Shown: positions 40,665 to 50,140 of the stretch, one piece after another
How positions within the stretch are numbered: position 1 is the first letter of the stretch
Layout: every line of letters starts with the position of its first letter
DNA from: Coemansia sp. RSA 1200
Taxonomy: Eukaryota; Kickxellomycota; Kickxellomycetes; Kickxellales; Kickxellaceae
Reading direction: 5' to 3'
Assembly (NCBI GenBank): GCA_027578915.1
Contig: JANBTT010000064.1
Coordinates: forward strand, 29,311 to 93,310
DNA: 64,000 nt
The notes under the pieces: model-generated
What the model saw: only the letters and a program-made list of their open reading frames with translations
Databases searched by the model: none
What the model was told of the DNA's origin: nothing
Position numbers and translations under genes: made by a program

Positions 40665-42833
40665 CAACATTAATAAGATGGGGGGAGATAGAATCATCTT
40701 GTCTGTAATACTAATTATGTTTTTTAAATAATTGCAATAGTTTAATTTTTTGTGCTTGATAGTTTTATATCTGTAAAAAAAAGTATTATTTCTTGTTTAT
40801 TAAAGCTATTTGTTGACATTTTTGCACTGTTGCACCAATGGATTAAGGCAGATCAACGGAGGCGCTGATACTAGAGAGATGGGCTCAGAAAGTCTTATCA
40901 AATATGTGCACTGACCAGTTAATGTATATGTTTTTTTGCACATGGAAAAATAGGCGCTCATTATTTCACCCTCCATAAGCGGAAATGGAACACTCTCAGA
41001 TACTCCATGGAATGTTTGCGATTGCGCCATCGTACTTTTTTTGGAGGAATAAAGATTAGTAAGCAATACAATATGGGCGTGGCATTTACCATATTGATCT
41101 GCTTACCGGAGAATTTCTTGATCACATCTTTTCTATTCCCCACAAAGTATTGGGTTGAGTAACATTATCGAGATTAGGATTTCTTATCAACACCACATGC
41201 TTTTCAATCGTTTTTTTCTCTACGGGTACAAAGAACCGGTTTATTTTGCATTGCTGCTGCGGCAAGAAACGCAACAACATTTTTATTTTGTTGCTGATGG
41301 TTCTGGATTGCTTTCTCATTGGTTACCACAAACTGAAAGACAGTAAAAAGAGGGGGGCAAAGGCGAAATGGAAGCAGTCCCAAAAACGGGTTTTTTATTT
41401 TCATAATGTTATTTTCTTTTTCCTCCACAATCATGCCCCATCTATCCCTTTCCCTGACTGGCAACCTTTTTGGTGTCGTCGATTCTGATTGGCGAGTAAG
41501 CATTTACCCGATCCGAAGGAGGAGAGAATTCCATATAAAAAGAGGGGAAGGCAGCAGCGACAAATGGCTTTGAAATCAAGTTCGAAAAAGAGCCCCATCA
41601 TCCACGGCCAATTTATTAGTAATGCTAGTCAGAGGATGCCTTTATTTTACTTTTTTTTTTTTATTTCTTTCCGTGTCCTGCCGAGTGAAAAAAGAACGTA
41701 AAAAAGAAAGGAAAAGGTACTCACGCAAGGATACGCTTGGATATGCATTTAGCATGAGCATTTTTTGTTTAAAAAAGAAAGTTTCCTCTCATTCCTTCTC
41801 ATTTTGACACGAGAACCATTTGAATGCTATTTTATTTTCCATAACGTGCAATTGAACCGTCTTCTTTTGTTTGTGTTGCATAGTGCCTAAAGCCATTATA
41901 TTGCTGTTATTGTTATTGATGTCCTTGTTTATTTTAAAGGAGAATAGCACACTCACGTCATAACCAGATATTGTGCTGTACACCATTCCCCCAAACAATT
42001 GTTATTTTTTGAGCATTCTCACATATTGAGAATTATTGGCGCTTGGTTGTTCCGATTGTTTTCCTCCTTTCTTTTTCGTTTATGATTACAATTACAACGT
42101 GACAATAAAAAAGTTTTATACTCCTGCACCGTAACGTCAGATACCGTTTCTTGTTTCCTTTAGAGGACAGGTTCTTTTGTTCGGTCTCCTAGTCTTGAAA
42201 CATCCTAGTAAGAGGTCACCACCTTTATCTTTGTTCTTTTGACTATTTGGAGAAGAGGAGAGAAAAAAAGGGGATGAGGATAATGTAAAAAAAGAGGGGG
42301 TAACATTACTTTTCCTGGATTCACCAACACTCGGGGGTTGTATTTTTCCTCTTTTTATTGGGAAAAAGTCTTTATGTGCAGGGAGGAGGGGATAAAAGGT
42401 CAACTCTTTTTTTTTTTTTTGGGAGCTTGCTTTCTCTTTTTTTCTTTGCACATATTTTTATATTTCTATTTCCGACTAGGCATCATCCATCCATCCATCT
42501 CCATACATCACATCATTCCGTATTCCTCCCCACCTACCATTTTCCCCTATATATTTCTTTCTTTCTCTTCCCCTCCCCCAACCAAAAAAATTTACAAACA
42601 TCTTTGCATATATATAAAGCGTAAAGACGTTGGGGAGAGTGGAGAAATCCAATTACCCATCGTTTGGACTGTATTTCTTTCCTTGTTCTCATTATACATC
42701 AGCAAGGTTTACCCATCATCCTCTTCCTATATATTGTATTACATGTCCACACATTATTTGCAGCGACACCAAACAATCCCCCCAATACCTCCCCCCTTTC
42801 CATAGTAACCATCCCATACACAACAAATTGGCA
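40665..42833. other. 2.2-kb intergenic region upstream of arrestin
   Basis: AT-rich near the bicupin 3' end, then T/C-rich toward the arrestin start, with clustered CATC/CCAT repeats around 42480-42520 and T-rich promoter-like tracts. An inverse CCAAT (ATTGG) occurs near 41487. No gene is supported. Confidence 0.4.
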
Positions 42834-44384
42834 ATGGTGCTTGGGCTTCTTACATCAGGCAAACAGAGCGACGGCGTCCATCTGACAATTAGCCCGTCGA
42901 CAAGACAGATAGTGCTTCAGCAGGGCGTGACAGGCACAAATGTGCTTGTGGGATACGTGTCGGTGCGCGTGGGGCGTCCCACAAGCATCGCCGGATTGAC
43001 AGTGACATTCACGGGCACGCAGCAGGTGGACATCCGCGCAGGCGTGGGACCCAGCGGATCAAACCACTCAGTGCGCAGCAAATGCGCCAATCTCAGCCAG
43101 CAGCTGGTGGACGAGACAAGCAGCACGCTGTCGAGCGCAGCGATGGTTGCGCTTGCACGAGTCAACAGCGCGGTGGCGATGAGAATCGATAGCGACGCGG
43201 GATGCTGCAGCTCGGCAGCAAGCACATACGACACAATGAGCCCGCCGCCGGAGCCAATACGGCAAAGCGAGGACAGCGGGGTGATTGGTGTTGGCGGAGG
43301 CCACCGGATACTAGAGCAGACAGCCGAGGCACCCACGCTCCAGCCCGGCGAATACCGCTTTGCCTTCGAGTTCGCGCTGCCGCCAACGCTGCCGGCGTCG
43401 GTGTCGTCGCGGCTCGGCAGCGTCGAGTACCAGCTGACAGCAGACCTGACGTACCGGTCATGGTTCCATCCGCGCACCATCGCCCGCCCCGTATCCATCG
43501 ATGTGCTCCACGCGCCGCCGCTCGACGGCGCACCCACCAGCCGTGCAGCCGACGTGCTGCTTCTCGGGTATCCGTCGCTCCAGGCGCTGACCAGCACACC
43601 GCTGCTGTTCGAGACCACAGGCACCGGCGAAGGGTGCTCCCAAAGGCTCCGCATCTCCGTGTACTCGCCCAGCTCGTCGCGCGCGCTGTTCCTCGACACG
43701 CCTGTGCGGCTGCAGGTGTACGCCACGCACGTGACTCAGGCGCACGCACGTGACGCGCCCTGCCGCGCCGAGCTAGTCGAGTTCAGCGTGGCGCTTCACG
43801 AGGTCATTGCGCACACGGTTCCCGGCTCGGCGGCGTCGCAGACGACGCGAACCGTGGTGGCCGAGTCGTCGCTGTGTCCGCGCTCCGCATCCAAGCAGCG
43901 GACGGCCGCCGGGCTGGCTCGTGCCGAGCTGCCAACGCTACTGGATCCGCAGACCATTGACGCCCTGGGCGAGTCGTTCAACGAGCTGCCTAGCGTCGGC
44001 TCGCTCGATCTGCTGCTTCCGTCCAAGGCGCGCGGCAGCAGCAATGGCAAGCCCAGACGCCGCGCCGTGCAGCCGAGCTCCAGCTCTCCGCTGTTTGCGG
44101 TGTCGCACCAGCTGCATGTGTCGGTTAGTGTGCGCGACTGCGACTGCGACACGCCCAGCCGCGTATCGTTCTACTCCCCCGTCATTGTGCTTCCCGAGGT
44201 GCTGGCTCGCGGCGGATCCCAGATTGCCGCTGCGTCGCTTCCCTGCTACAACGGCATTGCCAACGACATTGTTCTTGCCGCATCGTCGCTGCCAAGATCC
44301 GCCAACGCCTGCTACGATGAGGACCGGGACAGAGACTCTGCCATCAACATGGATCCTCCCGACTACGCCGCCCTGTACAATTAA
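42834..44384 (+). CDS. Alpha-arrestin (ART-like) with terminal PPxY motif
   Basis: 516 residues from ATG 42834 (the frame upstream lacks an ATG). Arrestin-fold beta pattern: an N-terminal domain with V-L-V-G-Y-V-S-V-R-V and I-A-G-L-T-V-T-F-T-G, then L-Q-P-G-E-Y-R-F-A-F-E-F-x-L-P and S-V-E-Y-Q-L-T-A-D, hallmarks of arrestin_N, followed by a C-terminal domain with serine-rich loops. The protein ends in P-P-D-Y ten residues from... the C-terminus region (M-D-P-P-D-Y-A-A-L-Y-N), a PPxY site for WW domains of Rsp5/Nedd4 ubiquitin ligases. Expected role: adaptor directing ubiquitination and endocytosis of plasma-membrane transporters. Single exon, high GC; converges with DBP8 111 bp away. Confidence 0.85.
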   Translation: MVLGLLTSGKQSDGVHLTISPSTRQIVLQQGVTGTNVLVGYVSVRVGRPTSIAGLTVTFTGTQQVDIRAGVGPSGSNHSVRSKCANLSQQLVDETSSTLSSAAMVALARVNSAVAMRIDSDAGCCSSAASTYDTMSPPPEPIRQSEDSGVIGVGGGHRILEQTAEAPTLQPGEYRFAFEFALPPTLPASVSSRLGSVEYQLTADLTYRSWFHPRTIARPVSIDVLHAPPLDGAPTSRAADVLLLGYPSLQALTSTPLLFETTGTGEGCSQRLRISVYSPSSSRALFLDTPVRLQVYATHVTQAHARDAPCRAELVEFSVALHEVIAHTVPGSAASQTTRTVVAESSLCPRSASKQRTAAGLARAELPTLLDPQTIDALGESFNELPSVGSLDLLLPSKARGSSNGKPRRRAVQPSSSSPLFAVSHQLHVSVSVRDCDCDTPSRVSFYSPVIVLPEVLARGGSQIAAASLPCYNGIANDIVLAASSLPRSANACYDEDRDRDSAINMDPPDYAALYN

Positions 44385-44495
44385 CCCCCCTAATGTCTAT
44401 TAACCGTTGTTTGTTTTTCTCCCCTGTCTAGTCCAATATATGTATGTACTTTATTAACGTTTCCCTCGCCAAAATATCTTTCCTCTATGTGCACT

Positions 44496-46034
44496 CTAGT
44501 TCTTGGGCTTCTTTTTCTGACGACTGCTCTGGGTGTTGTCAACGCCGCGCTTCTGCTGCCGGATACGGTCCCGCGCGTCAAAGTCAACATCCAGGAGATG
44601 CGCAGCAGCCGCACGCTTGGCCGCCAACACAGCACCCATTCCGTCAAGAACCTGGCGCTCGGGAATACTGAACTCATCGAGCTGTTTGCCGATTCTCGCC
44701 TCGATGCCGTGGACCAGCTTGATATCGCGCTCCGACACAATGGTGATCGCGCGACCACCGCGTCCGGCGCGCGCCGTGCGGCCTACGCGGTGGATGTAGT
44801 CGTCGGGATCTCTGGGCACATGCACGTTGATTACCAGATCAACCGACGGAATATCCAGACCTCTGCTACCGACATCCGTGGCCACGAGGATGCGCACCGC
44901 CTGTGCTTTGAATTTGCCCAGACTGGCCAGCCGCTCCCGCTGCGCCATCTTGCTGTGCAGCGCGGTGACGCGGAATCCAAGCTCGAATAGCATCACCCGC
45001 AGCGTCTCGGCCGCTTTGCACTGTCCGACAAATATGATAATCGACTTGTCTTTGCCCACAGTTGCCGTTTCTCCACCCTCTTCGTCGTCGTCGGAGGCAG
45101 CAGCGTCCGCCAGCTGTGTGTTGATTCTCTTCTCCAGCTTGCCCACATTGGATTTGAGCAGATGCACCAGATACGCCTCCTTCACATGCGACGGGACAAA
45201 TATGTAGTACTGCACAAGCGACGAAACAGTGACCACGTCTGACTTGCACACATGCACGAATGGCGGGGACGACGGTTTGTTGCGGAGCGCCAGGATGTGC
45301 GGCGTCATGGTGGCGGTGAACAGCAAAGTGTTGCGTGTCTTGGGCAGCTGGCCCATAATCACGCCCAGATCCGGTGCAAACGTATCCGTTAGCAGGCGGT
45401 CTGCCTCGTCGAGAACCAAGTACCGGACCCTCTGCAAGTGAACGGCATCCGAGCTGCTCTCAATAAGATCGGCCAGTCTCCCGGGCGTACCCACAACGAT
45501 ATGCGGGCGTCTGGACATTTCAATCGCCTGCGTCACCATATCGACTCCGCCAATGGTAACCGTGACCCGGACCCCGGCGCCCTTCCCGAGCACCTCGAAC
45601 TGCTCTGCTATCTGGTACGCCAACTCCCTTGTCGGCGTCAGCACCACGGCAAACACCCCGTACGGATCCTCCGATAGCCGCTGAAGGATCGGTAGTGCGA
45701 ATGCGGCTGTTTTGCCTGACCCCGTCTGTGCGCCGCCTATCACGTCCCGCCCATCTAGGATCGGCCCAATGCACGCCCGCTGGATCTCCGTTGGCCGTTT
45801 GATAGCCATCGCTGAGAGCGAGTCCACAAGCCATTGGTCCAGTCCAAGCTCTGCAAACGTCCTCATCGGCGGTGCTCTGTATTCATCTTTGTCTTTACCC
45901 GCATCTTCTTCTTTCTCTTTTGCTGGTGACAGTTCTTCCGGAACAACAGCAGCAACCTGGTCGCTCTCCAAGGAGGAAGTGGTAGTAGTGCTCTTCTTTT
46001 TCGCGCTGTGCTTTGAAAACTTTGACGTGCTCAT
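44496..46034 (-). CDS. DBP8: ATP-dependent RNA helicase Dbp8/DDX49
   Basis: 512-residue DEAD-box helicase of 40S subunit biogenesis in the nucleolus. Q-motif region R-P-T-E-I-Q-R-A-C-I, Walker A AQTGSGKT at 102-109, PTREL near 134, GTPGRL near 182, DEAD at 209-212, and FTATM in place of the common SAT, as in Dbp8 relatives. Lobe 2 has R-G-L-D-I-P-S-V-D and H-R-V-G-R-T-A-R-A-G. A 50-residue polar, lysine-rich N-terminus and an acidic insert within lobe 2 (D-D-D-E-E-G-G-E) are lineage-specific. The C-terminus is basic. Single exon. Confidence 0.94.
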   Translation of the reverse strand: MSTSKFSKHSAKKKSTTTTSSLESDQVAAVVPEELSPAKEKEEDAGKDKDEYRAPPMRTFAELGLDQWLVDSLSAMAIKRPTEIQRACIGPILDGRDVIGGAQTGSGKTAAFALPILQRLSEDPYGVFAVVLTPTRELAYQIAEQFEVLGKGAGVRVTVTIGGVDMVTQAIEMSRRPHIVVGTPGRLADLIESSSDAVHLQRVRYLVLDEADRLLTDTFAPDLGVIMGQLPKTRNTLLFTATMTPHILALRNKPSSPPFVHVCKSDVVTVSSLVQYYIFVPSHVKEAYLVHLLKSNVGKLEKRINTQLADAAASDDDEEGGETATVGKDKSIIIFVGQCKAAETLRVMLFELGFRVTALHSKMAQRERLASLGKFKAQAVRILVATDVGSRGLDIPSVDLVINVHVPRDPDDYIHRVGRTARAGRGGRAITIVSERDIKLVHGIEARIGKQLDEFSIPERQVLDGMGAVLAAKRAAAAHLLDVDFDARDRIRQQKRGVDNTQSSRQKKKPKN

Positions 46035-46539
46035 TCTCCGGTAATTCCCTCTTTCCGCCTTCTTCCTATATATGAATTACAATAAAAATATAAATTATAG
46101 GAGAAAGAAGAGCAAAGCTTTCATCCAGTGCCTGGAAAATCAAGAACAACATCATTAAAAGATGAAACTTTTTTTCGCTCAGCTGATCCTGTGATTGTGA
46201 TTAATTGGTGGATTAGACATTTTTCCATCTTTGCTGGATAAATACATGTTTGGCATAGAACGTATGCCATATACACAAATACAGAAATTAACGTGGGTAA
46301 AGCTTTCTAACTGCAATTATGAAGCAATCGATGTTACCATTTGATGCTCGTTATAATATGATCGATAAATAGAATTTGATTGTTGTAGTTGTATTTTACT
46401 AGCGATGGAATGGTAACAGAAATAAGTACTGTTAACATTCCAAGTTTTGATAGTATTCACTAGAGAATTTTGAAATACAAAGTATTTTATTAAATTCCTA
46501 TTATTAAGGACAACAAAAAGGTAGTATTACAATTAAATT
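46035..46539. other. Intergenic region, AT-rich
   Basis: DBP8 promoter, then AT-rich DNA marking the left edge of the second accessory island. No gene seen. Confidence 0.4.
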
Positions 46540-48309
46540 ACTTTACTCGCGGATCATTATTATCAGCAACGCCAAATATGTAGATGGATGCTTCTCCTGG
46601 GAATAAGTGGACGTGAATGCTTTCAGCAAAAGCACAAAGAGCTTTTGGGGTAGTCGTTCGAGGAAATCTCCATTCAACTGAAGAGGTTGTTTGTGCTGGC
46701 CAGCCAGCTCATGTGCGAATGCCCCTGTATATTGTAGTCCCAATTATATGCTTGTTAGGCCGGGACCGTACTTTATTTGCAATACACACGCACCCACAAC
46801 CCCAATCAGTAATGTAAGAATCACGATTATTCTTGACCATAAGACTGCCTGCTGAAATGTCGCGGTGCAAAGCAAACTTGTTTTTAGCAACTGCTGCGGC
46901 AGCAAGCAATGTATGCACGTATCCAGCAAAGATATCAATGAGCGTGGCATTGGACACGCACAGTCCGCCATCCTTGAAGATGCTCTTCACGCTCTGACCA
47001 ACATTTTCGGTGATAATCGCCTCTCTTGGCCCTTTGGTCCAGTCCCATTCCCAACAATAGATGCCGCGTAAAGGGGCGGGGGAACATGCGGTACCTTTTT
47101 GTGCAGAACATGTCGGTGCACTTCGATTTCGACCTCGTCATCAAACCCCCGTTGGAATTTGAAAAAGGCGTCGGAAATATGGCCGTTGGAGTGTTCGTCG
47201 TTCCAGTATTGCGCTGAATAGACCCATGTTCTCTGGCCATTGAGGTGTCCGTGGCGGCCAAATTCTTTGCTGTTTTCGTCGGCATAATCAAGATGGACAG
47301 TCGTCTGCAATGGAAGTTTACTCTCGACATGTTCAATTCCCATGATGTTGGCAAGAGAAAACTCGCCAGGAAGACCAGAATTGTGCTTTGTCAAATACCC
47401 GCAGTCCTTGCCAAGCCGACTATGCAAAAACAGCAGAAACATTATAACGCATATTTCATTAGGCGTTAGCGTAGATGAGGTTGACACCACCCGTGGTACC
47501 CGTCCAAGTAAGGTGTAATATATGCCGTCAGGCACGCAGACATACAAGCGGACGTCTCAATTACCTGCAAGGGATAGGCCAATCATAAACCGTCGCGGCT
47601 GGAAGTCGGCCATATCAATGAAGTTCTGCAATATCTGCCCACAAAGATGATGATGGTCGCTTGACATATCGCCGCCCTTGATCTCCACCGCAGCCACTAT
47701 GTTTCTCCACTCTGGACTGGAATCGCTGGTTGTAAGGAAGCTCCCGTCGGGCTTCCGGCAAGCGCCATCATCACGCTTGATGTTGGTGGTGTGGATATCG
47801 CGCCAGTATATCCTGGGGTTGGTGCTGCGCATGGAGTCCATATGGTTCTGGACAGCCTCTGCCAAAACACCAAACGCAGTCTGAAGAATGTTTTCCGACG
47901 TCCTTTTGAAATTCCCCAGCCCCCTGCCAATATCTTTGCAACTGTTGCAATAGCTTTGCATTATATAATGTTGCTCCGTTTCCACTAATGTTAATCTATT
48001 AAAGCCTACCCTTGTAGAACAAGGCAAAAGTGAGTTATTATCTCTTACGTCAAGCACAATCTGCCTAATATTGTTATTTTCTTTGAGACGCGCAAGGATT
48101 TTGGTCTATGTCTATAGAATAGAGTGAAAGCCTGTGAATTCTTCCTTAAAGTCTGTATTACGCTCAGCTTGCTTTTCATAAAGAATTTTAATAATGTACT
48201 CACAACTGGAGTTAGCAGCAGAGCCTCCTAGGGACACCAGTTGATTAATATTGTTACCAGCGTCTTTGGGTGTAGCGGAAGTATTGTCGCTAAAGTCGTC
48301 TAAGGTCAT
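46540..48309 (-). pseudogene. Decayed FunK1-type protein kinase
   Basis: Clear homologue of the kinase at 61487-64000 over most of its length. N-terminal part: an ATG at 48309 with a possible exon ending at a GTGAGT donor near 48194; then a block ending R-R-F-M-I-G-L-S-L-A-G. It is followed in the same frame by a TGA stop (about 47559), then Y-V-C-V-P-D-G-I-Y, K-D-C-G-Y-L-T and H-V-P-P-P-L-Y-A-A-S. A frameshift occurs near 47025, after which I-I-T-E-N-V-G, the catalytic loop A-L-H-R-D-I-S-A-G-S, and I-T-D-W-G-C-G-C follow. A TGA after I-Y-R-G-I-R-T truncates the C-lobe. At least three disablements make it non-functional as a kinase. Confidence 0.8.
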
Positions 48310-48478
48310 CGTGTTATAATTAATGAGCAAACAAAGAATAAGAAAATATAAACTACAAAAGACAGTCAAAAACATCTAAAGAAAGAGATGCTGTCAAAAA
48401 ATTCTACAATTACTCACAAACTTGACAATAAAAAATGTTTACTTTTTTATTGATCACATACACCAATTGAAAGTAAGA

Positions 48479-48652
48479 TCAAACATCATGTGGATCCTTA
48501 TATTTTGATAAGAAATCAGTGCGAAGGACTTTTGCTTTGAGATATATTGGGTTTAAAGGTCCTAGATCACTACTGTCATAGCACCATTTCTGTATTCCTT
48601 TTTGCACGATGCCATTGACAGACCCATTACCATATTTAGGGGGTTTTGACAT
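48479..48652 (-). CDS. Very small orphan ORF in AT-rich island
   Basis: 57 codons from ATG 48652 (an in-frame ATG also at 48697), reading M-S-K-P-P-K-Y-G-N-G-S... and ending K-Y-K-D-P-H-D-V. Composition is protein-like, with G, W, C, and P spread evenly, but there is no recognised family. It is divergent from the orphan at 49354. It may be a short lineage-specific gene or an exon fragment. Confidence 0.3.
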   Translation of the reverse strand: MSKPPKYGNGSVNGIVQKGIQKWCYDSSDLGPLNPIYLKAKVLRTDFLSKYKDPHDV

Positions 48653-49353
48653 TGTTTGGACAAAACCAGAGCAATTCAATATTAATAAACGTACCATTCC
48701 AATGTCTGCTAGATATTAGTAACAAGTAGACGCTGTCTTCAAAAAGAACTATTTTTAACATTTTATAATGACACATGCGTTGGAAATTAGATAAAGCAAG
48801 TAAAATCGAACTAGTAATCCATTAGAGAAAAATACATAAGAAAAATATTTATTCTCCGTCCGACATAGCTTATTCTGCAACATCACACTCATATCAAAAA
48901 ATAATGAACCCCCATTCGTTTTTATGATAGCAGAATGGTGATGATAATATCTAAAAATATGAAAAAATATGGAAGGAACTACATTAAAGCATGCCAGATG
49001 ATTATAAATTTCGGGTTTGTCAATTTATTATACAGAGAAAGTATCCATCATGTCATTGTGTGTCATATATCTAATTAAATTTGGCTAATGCAGATATAAA
49101 GTCAGACGACCACCCTTTTCTTTTTCTTACATGTAATTATACTGAAAGCAACATATTTGTATAATTATAGCCTCAAAGAAGCAATCTACACATCAAATTG
49201 TGCACATGGTTGTTGAGATTTCAGACAATATTTAAACCTTCAATTTTTCTTCCCAAACTGCCATCGTTAGATTCATGAAAAATATTTCAGTTGCATTGTT
49301 CATTAACACTATCATTTCACAGCACATTTTCAGTCAAGACAGTCAATGGAAAT
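48653..49353. other. AT-rich intergenic region between two small divergent ORFs
   Basis: 701 bp, strongly AT-rich, no coding signal. Confidence 0.4.
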
Positions 49354-49563
49354 ATGGCTGATCAAACTCTACCGCCGAAAGAAATTAGTAAATTTATCAA
49401 CGATTGCTCAGGACGTGTAGTTGTTGAATTTCATAGTGATAAGGGAACCATTTATATCCATCCAGAGTCTGGTAAACGTTCAACGTTCCTTTATACTTCT
49501 TCAATACACGAAGAGTATGCAAGAGGTTTATGTGATGAACACAACAATAATTTACCCAAGTAG
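49354..49563 (+). CDS. Small orphan ORF (69 residues) in AT-rich island
   Basis: Starts M-A-D-Q-T-L-P-P-K-E-I-S at ATG 49354, preceded by GGAAAT, and reads evenly to a TAG. It has an alternation suggestive of a beta strand pair (R-V-V-V-E-F-H-S-D-K-G-T-I-Y-I-H-P) followed by a helix (I-H-E-E-Y-A-R-G-L-C-D). No family recognised. The opening resembles that of the broken ORF at 8742 (M-S-D-Q-L-T-P-K-Q-I-S). Codon use is AT-rich, unlike the core genes. Confidence 0.45.
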   Translation: MADQTLPPKEISKFINDCSGRVVVEFHSDKGTIYIHPESGKRSTFLYTSSIHEEYARGLCDEHNNNLPK

Positions 49564-50140
49564 ATGTTAAATTTGGATTATATTAATAACACGAGTTGCT
49601 TAAGTTTTTTTTTAATAAATCCTGCCAATTCAGCCATTAGTTTAGCATAACAGCCATAAAAATGAGGAAACGTCAGAATTTTCAAACTTTTTTCTGCAGG
49701 GATAATAATTGTATGTCTATTTTTTACAGATCAAAGCTGCATTGGCCATGTGGAGATGAGATTGGTGGTGGCGTGACCAAGCACATTGTTTGTAAAAAGG
49801 AGAATGTGGAAATTTTGACCGAAAGCCAAATTCCATTTTCCTCCCCTCATCTGGAATGAGCTGAAAAGGAACATCAGGCATCAAAGCCACATCTTACAGC
49901 ACCTCGCTTGTTTATTTTTCTTTATGTTTCCACCTCCAATGTTGATATTCTTTTAACAAAAACATTATTCCACAATTAAAGCAAGTAAAAAAATTTCCAT
50001 TCCTTTTTCTCTTTTTCCTCTCATATTACTTTTATATTGTTTTCATTTAGAGTTATAAGAATACGGTTTGTTGTTTATATTTGATTCTCTAGAGTGTGAC
50101 TGACTTGCAGACACAAGAGCAAACGCAGGAAAAAAAGGAA
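49564..50140. other. Intergenic region upstream of F-box-like gene
   Basis: 577 bp, T-rich close to the next gene. An acceptor-like ACTTGCAG at 50110 raises the possibility of a short upstream exon for the following gene. No other feature. Confidence 0.4.

Noticed and set aside
40806..41066. 86-codon minus frame after the bicupin gene
   Set aside because: It reads P-L-M-E-G-E and C-T-Y-L-I-R-L-S-E but has no recognised homology or gene context; may be a transposon scrap, not supportable.
49662..49859. 65-codon plus frame in the AT-rich spacer
   Set aside because: Some protein-like words, but no recognised domain and short; not distinguishable from chance.
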